Shown: positions 25,980 through 38,615, counted from the first letter of the stretch. The stretch: 64,000 nt of DNA from Circinella minor (GCA_016758965.1 JAEPRB010000096.1:62001-126000); one strand, 5' to 3'. Numbers and translations: made by a program. Notes: generated by a model from the sequence alone, not told the origin.

Positions 25980-28900
25980 TTAGCGGCGAAACATTCGGTT
26001 CATCCATTTACCGAGGCGATTGATTACTCCATCTCCACCCTCATCTTCAGAATCATCGATACGTTGCCTTTTATTTGATTCATTTTCCTCTTCCTCTTCG
26101 TCTTCTGTAATGGATCGTTTGTTATTATATTTGTTTTCTTGATAATAATATGGAGTGGGTCCTGGAGTCAATGGTATAGATGCTTGGTTTCTGTTCATTT
26201 GCACGCCATTGCTATCACTCGATTCAACCACGGATGTTGAAAAAGGTGGTTCATTAATCAATCCAATTGCAGCTGCTCTAGATGAATGTATACCTTCAAG
26301 AGAATGCTGATTAAATTGATTAACTAAAGACCAATCTATTTCATCCGGGTAAGTAATCGAAGATGACGCGAGACGTGGGGACACCATTTGAACAGGATCT
26401 TTTCGAACCTGTTTTGTTGGTGGGATGATTGATAAACTACTAGAATCTTCTTCATCTTTTTCAATTCGAGAAGGAGTAAAAGAATATGTTTCTTCTTCCG
26501 AACAAGCATACCTTGTAAATTTTTTTTTAAGAAAAATATATATATATTAATATAGGTTTTTCCAAGACGATTCGATAATAATAATAACAGAAACTATCTT
26601 ACCAAAGTTTTCTAGATTCACTAGCAACATTTCTACTCATATCATACGCGCATTTAATCCATGGATTCTTAAAATAACTTTTATCAAGCTAGATGATTTT
26701 TTTTTTTAAAAAAAAAAGAGTTAGCATCTATGTATGTTACAGCTTATAGTTCGAAATTCTTTTTTTTATAACAACTAGATACTTTACCAAAATACTAGTA
26801 GTAGATGCTTTTCTTTTCCTAATTTGATTTTCTATATCTGGATCCACAACACAAGTTCCAGCATCATGTAATACTTCACTGGGTGTAACTTGGATATTAT
26901 TAATAACTATATATATTTAATAGAGTTAGTAAAAGTGATAATGAAGTGAATACTATATATATATATATATATATATATATGCTTATATTTTTTTTTTAAA
27001 AAAAACATGACACTTACAGTTATGGATAGCTTCGTTAGTAGATCCAATAATTAGATGGTCTTCTGATGGACATTCTGCTAATAGTTCCTTAATAGCCTAA
27101 TAATATAACGGGCGAATATATATAAATTTATAAAAATCAAATGATCGAATTTTAATACTTGCTATCTTTTTTTTTTATAAAATCAGAAAAAAAAAGGGGG
27201 GGGGGTTTACCTTTAATAAAAAGATGACAGCTCCACCTTCAAAACTATTGTAATTACCAAACTGATTTCCTATATCTTTATTCAACCACACCACACCAAA
27301 TCCACCCACTTGACCACGGTTTTCTCCATGAGGTACATCAATAGACATGGCAATAATCGCCACTCGGATATAAGGCTAATATAATCCCAATATAAGTTAA
27401 ATCTCTATTTTAAAATTCCAGTAACTTAGAAAAAAAAATAAAACTAACCTGTTTTTTCAAATCAATTGATTGATCACCAATTTTAATCGTTTTGTTTGGA
27501 AATTCCAAAAGTTCCTTATGTCTTTTTTCAATTTCACGAAGTCGTCTCACAATAGAATCTATTATAAAACGGATTAGTAAAAACAAGAAAACATTTCTCA
27601 AGTAAATACGAAAATCAATTCAATTCTCTTACTTGTATCAAAGTTTGCTTGTTTTTTAGGTCGTTTACTTTCTGGTTTTTGTACGGATAATTGATCTGAA
27701 CTTGATACAACAGGAACAGGTTCAAAAACTTGATCTGGTAATGGTTCAAAATTTCTTTCATTACTATTTTATAATATATACAAGTTAGTTTTTGTCGCCA
27801 GTAAACTCTTTTCAAATAAAAAATTTAAAATAAATACCCCAATTTTCGAGATTCACTTGCAACATTACGGCCCATTTCATAAAATTGTTTTACCCAACTA
27901 TACTGAGGATATTGAGCAATCTATATATATATATATAATTATTAGATGTTTTCTATTCAACCAGAATATCTTATATATATATATATATATTATTCATTCT
28001 TACCAAGAAAGCTACTGTAGGAGCTTTTCTGCTTTCAATGATATAGTTGATTTCGGCTACACAAGATTCAATATATACTTTCTTTTTAAAATTCCTTTTA
28101 AGATTAATAACTATATATATATATATAAATTTACGAGTTTTAGTAACGAAAATATTATTATTATAATAAAAAAATAAAAACTGATGTATTAATTGAGGTA
28201 CTTTACAGTTAACAATGTCATGGCCTGTTGTAGCTATAAGAAGTGGTTCGTGCTTTGGACATTTACGAAGCGCATCTCTCAAAGCCTAATATACAAAAAA
28301 AAATTAATAAAAAGCATGTATAAACTATCTTTTTTTTTTTTTATATTATCCCTAATTCATGTTCTTTTCAAACAATGTATATATAATTTACCAATAATAA
28401 AAAGGAAGGTGTACGTGAATCAGGATTATCATAATAATTATATTGATTGGATGTACAGTCACTATCAACCCAAACGACTGAATACCCACCAAATTGATAT
28501 CCATCTGGTCTACGGCTATCAGTCGAAATGGCTAAAAATGCAATATGTACTCGATCAGGTGCATATTGCTATATTATTCATTTATATATTCAAAAAAAGA
28601 AAGAAAGTTAAATATGTTATTCACATCCTTTTCTTATTTGAATAATAATTAACTAACCTGTCTGTGTAATCGAATGTGTTTGTTACAGATTATTCCAAGA
28701 TTTCCACCTCTCATCTTCAATGATTGAATTCTTTCCCCGTGAGTTCTGTTCCATTTATCAAGTGCACTCCCTGTAGAAAAATAAAAAGATTGAATTACAA
28801 TATTAATTGATATATAACTCCCTCCAATTTTTATTTTTCTCTTTTTTTTTTTTTAAAAAAAAAAAAAAAAACTTACATGCTTTTTGACCAAGTGGTCCTA

Positions 28901-30378
28901 AAGGTCGGTCTGAAACAGGTGCGGGTGATGACTGTACTCCTTGGAAATTTTGTAAGTCTTGTGGATGATTCTGTTGCATGGGTTGTGGAAGATCTTGTTG
29001 CATGACTTGTGGAAGATTTTGTTGCATGGCTTGTACAGGAATTTGTTGTACGGCTTGTGGAGGAATTTGTAATATGCCTTGTCGAGGATCTTGTTGCATG
29101 GCCTGTGAAAGACTTTGTGGAGGACCTTGTTGGATGGCTTGTGGGGGGATTTGTTGCATACTTTGTCGAGGATCGTGTTGCATACTGTGTCGAGGATCTT
29201 GTTGAAGACCTTGTTGAGTTACTTGTTGTACAGAAGAATGTGGTAAAGATACCGACATTTTATGCGCTTCATCCCATTGACGATCATCATCTGTAACCAA
29301 AGCTAATTTTCTTGCTTCACTTGCTACTTTTCTTGCTAATTCACCAAAATCTTTCATCCAATCCACATTTTGCTCAGGATTCATCTAATATTATGTATCA
29401 ATACAATAATAATGATGTTAATTTTCTATATTCCCCTCTTTCCTCCAACTCCTTTTTTTATTTAATGACTTACAAAATAACCATAGACAGGAGCTGTTCT
29501 TTCAGCAAACATTTTTTCAATATCTTCAATACAACCAGCTATGTATGGATAATAATCAGTTTTTGGATTGAAGTTATTTTCTCCTTTCAAATCTAAAAAA
29601 AAAAAAAAAAAAAGGTTTAATACCGAACGTTTTGATTAATTGCCAAGAAAAACAAAAAAAAAAAAAAAATTACATTCAGCAACGACTTTATTTCTGGTAA
29701 TAATAGTAAGACTTTCATTATTAGGTATTGTTTTCATAACCTTTCGTACAGCCTATTTGTTTGTTTTGTTAAATAATTTCAGGTACTCTCTATTACTCAA
29801 TACATAATAACAAATAAAGCTTATTAATTTACCTTTAAAGAAAAAATGATTGTACCAGTACTTTTTCCATCATGATATCCAAATAATAAAGGAGAAGTTT
29901 TATTAAAAGGTATAATACTATATCCTCCAGGTTGAGTGTTATCAAGTCTCATTGGATCAGTGGATAAAGCAATTATGGCTGTATGAATAGTTGTTTGAGG
30001 TTCACCTTCCTATAAAAGTTTCATGTCAGAATTTTTTTTTAAAGGATTGAGGTCAGTTAAGTTCTTAATTATTTTTTTTCTTATAAATTAAAAATGAAAA
30101 TTGACTTTTATATATAATATAAAATTTACAAACAAACCTCATTAATAACAAGTGGTGCACTCTTAATGTCTTGTTCATATTTATCAACTAATTTTATTTT
30201 TTGGTGTTGAAGATCGTCTAGACGACGAATAGTATGTTCCACTAATAAAAATAATTAAAAATAATTAAATGTTATTTTAATGAATGACCACACACAAACA
30301 CACACACACACAAACATAAAAAAAATGAAATAGTTTAATTAACAAGATGATAAAAACTTTACTTTGTTCTGGATTCAT
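25980..30378 (-). CDS. Protein with three tandem degenerate RNase H-like repeats (paralogue B), 18 exons
   Basis: Exons, minus: 30378-30363, 30241-30138, 30009-29833, 29752-29674, 29592-29474, 29384-28877, 28770-28658, 28568-28392, 28285-28207, 28110-28004, 27920-27838, 27763-27633, 27558-27449, 27375-27211, 27096-27018, 26906-26788, 26688-26603, 26511-25980. Sum 2784 nt, 927 aa. The plan is that of the gene at 16557-20877, including a 16-nt first exon. RNase H-like units lie at about 50-193, 380-520 and 605-750, with core lines such as HIAFLAISTDSRR..GGYSVVW and FYEMGRNVASESRKL. The linker after unit 1 (about 205-334) is a Gln/Pro-rich run of 'MQQ.P.Q' repeats absent from paralogue A. The tail has an acidic patch and basic stretches NNKRSI and NKRQR, suggesting nuclear location. 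The fold is inferred by eye; activity is unlikely because three of four catalytic positions are changed. Confidence 0.8.
28905..29215. repeat. Gln/Pro-coding imperfect tandem repeat inside paralogue B
   Basis: On the minus strand this stretch encodes many copies of a short 'QAMQQ-P-' unit with units of about 21-30 nt. It lies inside the long exon 29384-28877. It explains the Cys/Gly-rich frames on the opposite strand, which are not genes. Confidence 0.7.
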
Positions 30379-33300
30379 TTTTTTAAAAAGAAAATGGTAT
30401 TGAAAAAGATAAAAAATAAAAAATAAAAAAAACTGGGAAAGAAAAGGGTTGTTGACTTTTAAGAAAACCAAAATGCATAGAGCTATTATTACGTTTTACT
30501 TATTTTCATTTTCCGATGACTGCGCACACATAGAAGAGCTTATGACTTGTTTAAAAAATTTGAATGATTAAAAATGGAATGTGAGTCATCATATTACCCT
30601 GTGGTCAGTTGTTTGTTAATCCATTTTTATTTTTTCTTTTTATCAATATAAAAAAAAAGTCAACAAATATCTCTATATGAACTTTTAATAAAAATCATAT
30701 ACTTTAGATTCAACAATAATAGACAGTGACTATTCTCATATTGACACAAACATGATTATTCTATAAAAGTAAACATAACAATTAAGTACGTAGAAAAAAA
30801 TGAAAATAATCTTCAAGGGGGGAGGTAATATGACTTTTGTTGTTAGTGTGTAGTTCCCATGGTTTTTTGTTAACTACCCAAAACCAGACTTGATTGGTTT
30901 ATATAGAATTTTTTGGCATCCCATTGATTCATATATATACTATCTCTCTGTAGTCTCAATATCAAGACAAAAAAACATCGTTGTCTTTCTAATGGTATGT
31001 AGGTGTTTTGCGCCCATTTAAAAAAAATGAGAGAGAGAACATCTGTAGCGCCTTTCCTTGCGCCACACGCCAAAAATGTTAAAGCCTTAACTGTTTAGAT
31101 CATTGTGATGGTACGGTAATAGTGATTGGAAAAAAAATACTAATAATTTGTCGAATTCAATAAAATTTATAAACAGTGCATATATGATGTTTTTATTGAC
31201 AAATAAATAAATCCATGTTGATAAACGTGGTAAAATAATAACAAATAACTACAGGATTGAATGAAAATTATTATAGGGTGATAATATAAACAAACAAGTA
31301 ATGGTTATTCCATAATATAACTCCAGATTTGTTTTTCTACCGTGTTTTTGAAATTATATACGTTTCACGTACCAGTTGGTAATAAAAAAAAATAACAAAA
31401 AGTTATTATCATTATCTCTATTATAAATATTAATTTATTTATGATTATCACATACACCAATATATTAATTTATATCACCTAAAACACCAGTTCTATTCTT
31501 TTTTTTCTTCTATTATATTATTGTTGGTATGATTATAGGTATATAAAATAATAATCCATGTACGTAGTCAAATCGATTGGATAAAATACCAGAAGATAGT
31601 TTGTTTGCAAATGAACGGGTACTATATTATACAGTATATCTTAAGAAAAATAAGCGCATATATGTAAAATTGCTACTCGTTGAAGTTTGTAATATGATCA
31701 TATATTTTAAACTCATCTTATACTCCAAAGATTTTGGCATGTGTTGCTTATCTTCGAGTAACGAAAAAAAAACAATGGACAGTGTAGTTAATTTTAAAAT
31801 GAATGTGTTTTTTTTTCTTTTGCCTTCTTGGTTCAGTATATTTTGTCATACGATGCCGTTATACATATGGCTATATTATAAAAAAAATGCCATTATCATT
31901 GTACATTGACAACCAAAATATGTATACATTACAAATATAGACCTTGTAATAAGACTAAACTGTTCGTTATAAATGATTATTATTATTAGCTCCCCAAAAC
32001 AATTATCAACTGATTTAGAAATCTTTTTGTAGTACTTTTAGTGCTTCTGCGACGAGTCTATTTATTGTTGCAGAAAATTTCACGAGGTCATTTATCTATC
32101 TATTTTAACTGTTGGTAACTACTACCCATTTTGACTAATCCATTTATCTCGTGGGGGCATGTTATTCTTTATCCTTCTCTTCTCCCCCCCTTCATTTTTA
32201 TTTTAACCTTTCGGTTTCTACGTTTCCAAGTCCGCTGTCATTTGATGAAGAATGTAAACACCGCCTTTTAATGTATTAAGGTGGAGTTTCTATTTATTGT
32301 TATTTGCGCACGATCCATTTTAATGATGCAATGCCACAGTTTTGGATTTTTCTAAAACAAGGTCCGCGGGATGATTGCTGTAATACAATAAAAAAAAATA
32401 CTTCAAAAATTTATGTATTTTTACACTATTAAAGAAATCTTATTGGAAGGGTCTGTTCATCTTTTAATCTTGTACAACATCCCTGGACAAATTATTATAT
32501 TTATAACTCTAACTAAAATGGCGATCATAAAATGTGTTTTTACCTGAAATCAAATAACATGAGTCAAGATGCTGTATTTATAAGTTGTTGAATATTCTCA
32601 GTTCCTTTTATATATATATATATATATATATTTCTTTGTTTCTTTTTTTTTTTAAGAAAAACAAACATCTTTATTGTCTATTTATTATTATCAGATAAAT
32701 AATAACTATTTTACTTATAATAAAATAACAATAAATATAAATGGCATTGACAGCCAAACAAAAAAAACATATGTACGTATAATTTAAAAAACGAACATAT
32801 TTTGCATATGAAACTGAATTTTTACATAGAAATGAGATGATGATTATGTCGTTAATTATAATAATTTTCTTATCTTATTTTATTTTACTACGTATTTGTT
32901 TTTTTTTTCTATGTTATTTAAAAAAGGAGATTGATAATATTAGTAATGAGGAGGAAAAGAGAGGGAAGGAGAAAAAAAAATTAGATCAATGAAATCATTT
33001 CGTCTGACAAGGTAATCAATTTTATTGTCACTAAATAAATATCCTGTGTAAAAACTATTGGATGGATTCAACTATCAAACTAATTGTGTAACAATACATG
33101 CATTATTTTATTAAGTTAATAAAAGGAAAATGACATTTATAAAGAAGTCTAAATGTATATAACATTTATTTTATATCCGAACGAAAAAATGGTCTCTTGT
33201 TGCTGCTAAATAAGTTAAACTTAAACTTTATTTTATTATAGGTATAGTGTATTTACTTATACTCTTAATACGGGATTTAGATGATGTATTCTAGTACTTA

Positions 33301-33985
33301 ACGTACATAATGAATGTTCATGATTAAAAAGGGGGAGAAAAAGAAATGGTTTTAAATAATATTAATTTTTATCCCATCTATAAATCACTCTCTATAATGT
33401 ACTTTTAACAGAAATAAGAATGACGAGAATAACCTTCCCTCACATCTTTTTTTATATATATTACAATTACCACTATTTGCATCTAAAAGGCGACTACCCC
33501 CCCCTTTTTTTGGATCTTGTTAGTTTTGTGATACATTACATTTTTATCCACATATTTTGATTTATGACAATTATGGGCTAGTTTTAATATTCAAAAAAAA
33601 AAGAAAGAAAATAGTTGCTAATTATGATTATATATATATATATAAAGAAAGAAAGAAAACATGTACAAATAAAAACTTTTCATCAAGAAAATAAAAAGAA
33701 GATTCAAATTATACAAAAGAAAAACAAAAACAGTAGATGTGTGTATGTGTGTGTGTGTGTGTGTGTGTGATGGATGAGATTAAGATAATACGTAATAAAA
33801 AAAGAGTAGTGTTAAAAGGAGAAATGAAGATGAATAAGATAAATGGGTCGGATGAATGATTGTTTCCAGAAGGAAATGGTATGATTAAAAAAAATGTAAT
33901 AAATGTATATATAAAAATAATAGTAGTAATTGTAGTAATAGTATGTAGCAATAATAAAGTAATATAAATTTGTGAAATAGCTTTT
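30379..33985. other. Gene-poor intergenic stretch, 3.6 kb
   Basis: Between the start of paralogue B and the 3' end of the CAP-Gly gene. Contents seen: (CA) and (TG) repeats near 30291-30312 and 33737-33768, AT dinucleotide runs near 32610 and 33633, and many poly-A/T tracts. The longest open frame (31577-31909, plus) has no recognisable features. The first part probably contains the paralogue B promoter. Confidence 0.55.
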
Positions 33986-36490
33986 TTAAAATGCTTTATA
34001 TTCAGTTCTTCTTGGTTGTGTGGATGAGGAGAACTATGTGGGGAAAAAAAAATAAAGGTTTGTTTTAATTACATTCCCTAAATTTATACAAGTAGCCTAA
34101 AAAAAAAGGAATTCTTATCATACCTGGGGTGAAAGAGTAGTAGTAGTAGTTGATATTTGATCAAAAAGATTAGAACAACCCATAAGATCATGACCAGAAA
34201 CCTGACACACTTCACAAAACGGTGTTTCATCGTCTAAATGGCGTTGTAATAAGTTACTATTTTGTGATAATGATGCCAATGTAGGTGGAATAGGTGGAAC
34301 GGAGGCTGTAGGTGGAGGTCGACGTGGTAGTGAACGTTGAGTTTTGGTTGATGTATTACTTGGTGTAGATGTGGAAGAAGAAGTGGAAGCAGAAGATGCT
34401 AGACTCCGTATGGATGGCGTTGTTGACATTGTTGTTAATGTTGTTGTTTGTGTCATCTTTCTTCGTCGACCTGCAATCGATCCCTGATGTTCCGTCAACA
34501 AACGATGTACGACTCGACGTTCATGATCTAGTGCTTCTAATAAATCGACTTCCTTGAAAAGTTTGGCTTCAATCAAACTTTCAAGCTCGGAAATATCTCG
34601 GTTCAATATATTGATATGTTTACGATACTTTTCAGATTCTTGAACTCGCTCTTGTTGCATGGAATTCAGTCTACTTTTTGCTTCATTCAACTGTACCTGC
34701 AGCTGCTGTTCAGGGATAGAAGCAAGACTCGTGGGAGTAGGTGGTAACGCCTTGACACGATCTTGTAAAAGTTGGTATTCCATTTGTGATTTCTTAAGCG
34801 CCTCCTGCATCACCTGACTTTCTTGTTTGAGTTGTTGGTTTTCTGTTTGAGTGGTTGTGTTGGTTGTTTCCAAATCATTTTCAAGTTGCGTTACTTTTTC
34901 TCGTAATCGATCGTTTTCGCGTTCAATAGATTGATGTGTGATCTTTTCATGTTCCAATGCTTGTTGTAATTGTTTAATTTCTTTTTGACTTTGTTGTTCT
35001 TTTTTATTATGTTCTTCAACCAATTGAGGTCGTTCTACTTGGGTATATTCAGAGACTACCGTTTCTGCATCTTCTTTGGATAGTTTTAATCGATCGCGTT
35101 CATTTTCCAGAGCTTGAATCCGTGCATGGGCTTGTGCTAATTTGGCTGTATGTCGTTTCATACTGGTTTCATGTTTTGCTGTTGTACATTCATAAAGTTC
35201 AATGGTCTCCATGCCTGCACGCTTTAATTCTTCAACAGTCTGTTCCAATTCTTTCACTCGACACTTGTATGATAAGGTAATTTCTGTATTACTATTTAAT
35301 GCTGCTGTCATTTCCAAAAGTTTGGTTTCGAGATCAGTACGAACGTGCTCGTGTTGTTTACAGTGAAGACATTCACCTATATGAATTGCAGGAACAAGGT
35401 CGATTTCCTTTTTTGATGTAGTAGATGTAGAAGAAGATGAAGAAAGGGAACGGCTGTCAACCCTATTCGTACTATTGGATATGAGATGAAATTTATCTTC
35501 ATCTTGGTGCATAACAGGGGCATCCATATCTAACCCTTCATGTAATGTAGTTGGGGTCATTTCGGGTGAAGGAATACCACTTGTTTTAGGTGAAACGGAG
35601 AGTGGATGTCGAGGTCGTTGTTGATGTTGATTTATACATTGTTGCTGTTGGTGCTGTTGATGGAATAAGTGTTGGTGTTCTTGTTGCTGGTGTTGACGAG
35701 CTGTATTAATACATGGTAAAGATGTTTGTTTTGCAAGTGCTTTTTTCTTTCGTAAGTTTGGTGATGACGGTGATGCTGGATTACTATGTTGGTATTGTTG
35801 ATGTTGTGTACGACATGTAACCTTACTTGATAACACAAAAATTCCAGTTTTTGGTGGGCAGTTGAAATATCGCGTGCTATATATAAAACATAATAATTGT
35901 AAGATTTTATATATATATATATATATATTTGAGGTGATACATAAATAAAAAAAAAAGGGGGGGAGGAAGAGAAGAGAAAAAGATCGAGAACTATTTTACC
36001 TATCCACTGAACCATCATTTTTACCAGAACCTGGTTGATCCAATTCAATACCGGCCCAAATACCTGATTTAAAATGTGTTGTTCCCAAGAATCGTAAAGT
36101 ACCTTTCAATTTTCTTGATTCAACAATAACACGTTGACCTACACATAAATTTGCTGGTGACTGTTGTTCATGAACAGAAGGTAATGAACTACGAGGAGTT
36201 GAAAGTGTTGTTTGAATTGAACTCGTATTGGATGATATTGAAAAGCGAGGTGCTGAATTATTAATAGGTGTATCCATAAACTCATCATCGCCAGACGAAT
36301 CAGACATTCGTGAACGAGAAGGTTGCATACGAGTTGTTGATTTAGAAACAGTCACTGGTGTTGGTAAACGGTACTGATGTCGGCTTCGTAAAAAATCGTG
36401 TGATGCTTGTCTTGCAAGTCTCATTGTTCGAATGGTTTCACTGTTACTTCGAGTAGTAGTTATGGTCGGACTGTCAGGTATTCTTGACAT
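33986..36490 (-). CDS. CAP-Gly microtubule plus-end protein, CLIP-170/Tip1-like
   Basis: Exons, minus: 36490-36000, 35876-34124, 34033-33986 (last exon inferred), 2292 nt, 763 aa. Residues 1-114 are Ser/Thr-rich. A CAP-Gly domain at about 115-182 is split by the first intron (GQRVIVESRKLKGTLRFLG, GIWAGIELDQPGSGKNDGSV, then RYFNCPPKTGIFVLSSKV); GKNDGSV binds EEY/F tails of tubulin and EB proteins. A Gln/His-rich linker and a long coiled coil follow, then a zinc knuckle FCEVCQVSGHDLMGC (C-x2-C-x4-H-x4-C) as in CLIP-170. Members track growing microtubule ends and regulate dynamics and dynein. The last exon would end RRTEYKAF, recalling the EEY/F-type CLIP tail; without splicing at CAG|GTATGA the protein stops at 34118. 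The start at 36490 is preferred over an upstream in-frame ATG at 36574 that adds only Phe-rich sequence. Confidence 0.88.
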
Positions 36491-36793
36491 TGTGGAAAAG
36501 AAGGAAAAAGAAAAGTAAAAGAAAGATAGGGGGAAGAAAAGAACATACACACGAAAATCAAAACTATAGGGCACAAAGTAAAAAAAAAAAAAAAAAAAAA
36601 AAAAGAGAGAAATAGCTAAAAGGAGTATTTAGGTGTGCAAGCTATTATACAAATAAATTATCGTTTATAAAATAAAGGCATAACCTAAAAAGAAAAAAAC
36701 CACACTACTTTTCTTCGTTTCTGCCCGTATGTCATGCACTCAAATTGAGCTTTCCTTTTGTGGTGTAACGCCCAAAATTTCTTTGTGTATGTA

Positions 36794-36836
<43 letters not shown>

Positions 36837-37941
36837 ACATACATACATAAATGTTCCTTGTTAAAATCAATATATTTCGATCAATTTTTTTTAAAAAAGT
36901 AGTAGTAAACTCATTTTATGAATGTATAAAAAAAAAGTCCTCTCATTTTTTTTTATTAATTATACCATAGTAATTATATATTTTAAATGACAAGTGTCTG
37001 TACTACTCGCTTTTTCCCATTTGGGATTTAGATAAGAAACAATTGTTGGAGAAAAAAAAAAGATTCTCTCTCCATGACAACAAACAATTTCTTTTATTTA
37101 TTTTTCTGTCGCCCAAAGCAACTTAAAATTACCATAACAACAAGAATAACTTTACAATTTTTTTTCTTTGTTTTATTATTTAAAATAAAATGGATTAAAA
37201 GGAGTCTTTTTATAATTATCCATTTGGGGGATGGGAGGAGTTTTTCATTTTTGGGGGATGTAAGGAGTATGTGTCTTTTTTTTTGGGGGGGGGGATAGGG
37301 AAGGAGGTGGTCTAGGGATTTGATTTAGAAAAAAAAAGGGATTTTATTCAAGCGAAAGAAATCAGTCCACCAAAAAAAAAAAAATAAGAAGTGTGTCGGT
37401 GTTTTTCTTAAAAAAAAAAAGAAGCCTGTGTGGGACAATTCACTTTGATTGGTTCTGAAAGATTTTTCTTTTAATAAATAAAACCCTAGGTGAAAAAAAA
37501 AAAAGAGTTTTCTCTTCTTTTCTTTCTTAACTTCCACCTCATTTTACCTTTATAACAATTATATGTTGATACCGAAGATATAATATCAAAAAACCCTTTT
37601 TTATAATCCTTATCAACATATTTTCTCGTCTCTCTCACTCCCGTCTTCTTTTACGCTACAAAAAACTTTTATAAAAAAAAAAACCAAAAAAAAGCTTCAT
37701 TTTTTTCTCTTTTTTATATTATTCTTTTGTTTTCATATTCATACTCTTTTTATATTCTTTTTCTTATACATATTTTTTCTTCTTCCCTTTTTTGTTTTTT
37801 GTTTTTTTAATACTCTTTTTTTTTTTATATTTTAAATACGTTTTTTATTTCGTTTCCTCAAACCTCCTTCCCAAACAACTTTATTACTCTCACTCCTCTT
37901 TTAATTCTCTTTTAACTCAATTTAAGAAACAAAAAAAAAAG
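36491..37941. other. Divergent intergenic region between CAP-Gly and Edc1-like genes
   Basis: About 1.45 kb shared by two divergently transcribed genes, so it should contain both promoters. It carries a (GT) microsatellite at about 36799-36834, several poly-T and poly-G runs, and a pyrimidine-rich stretch from about 37620 to 37930 just before the Edc1-like start, which looks like a CT-rich fungal 5' leader. No gene seen. Confidence 0.55.
36799..36834. repeat. (GT)n microsatellite
   Basis: An uninterrupted GT dinucleotide run flanked by GTAT repeats in the divergent promoter region. Confidence 0.9.
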
Positions 37942-38580
37942 ATGGCAAACAACAATAACAACAAAGCTCTTATCCCACGTCCAAAGAATAACAATCTTGC
38001 AAAATTGCCAGTTGCAAAGCCTGTCTCCCATCTTTCATCTACCAACAAGACTCAGACAATGCATTCTAAGCAATCTCAACAACCTCAACAACCTCAACAA
38101 CAACAACAACAACGCAATAACTATACTGGCAATAAGAAAAAAAATAATAACAAGAATAAGAATGCCCCAGTACAACAAGCTACTGTAGATTCGCCGCAGT
38201 CAAAACAATTTGCCAATAAAAAGCAAGATTGGAAAAATAATAACAATAATATTATCAATAGTAAGCCATCTAAGTATAACAACAACAACACCTCATCTCC
38301 TCACCGTTCAAATAATCAACAATATCAACAACGTCGTCAACAAGTGATGCCCGTCAAAGCTCGCCGAGTAGAACGTAAGAAGGACATCGTATCGATGCAA
38401 GATGCTTTACGCAAGTCTCAAGTTGATCTTTTGAGCACAAGTCCAGTGTCCAGCTCTGGTGAGTCCGAAAATGATTCGGATAGTGGCTTCCAAAGGTATT
38501 TAGTATTTCTATTATTATTTACAAATTCTTTTGATATCCTCTCTTCCTTATATTATTTTACCTCGCCCTCGCCCTCGCCT

Positions 38581-38615
<35 letters not shown>

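Noticed and set aside
28978..29296. Cys/Gly-rich plus-strand open frames that look like a repetitive small secreted protein
   Set aside because: They are the antisense of the Gln/Pro repeat in paralogue B, whose splice phases and paralogy are strong.
16557..30378. Reading the RNase H-like pair as retrotransposon RNase H remnants
   Set aside because: No reverse transcriptase or integrase pieces occur nearby, the frames are intact over 18-19 exons, and introns are conserved between units, which does not fit dead retroelements. An ancient retroelement origin of the fold itself stays possible.
31577..31909. 110-residue plus-strand open frame
   Set aside because: Composition follows local AT richness, no motif, no splice or promoter support, single isolated frame.
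37074..37537. Phe-rich open frames on both strands upstream of the Edc1-like gene
   Set aside because: Caused by poly-A/poly-T runs in a divergent promoter region.
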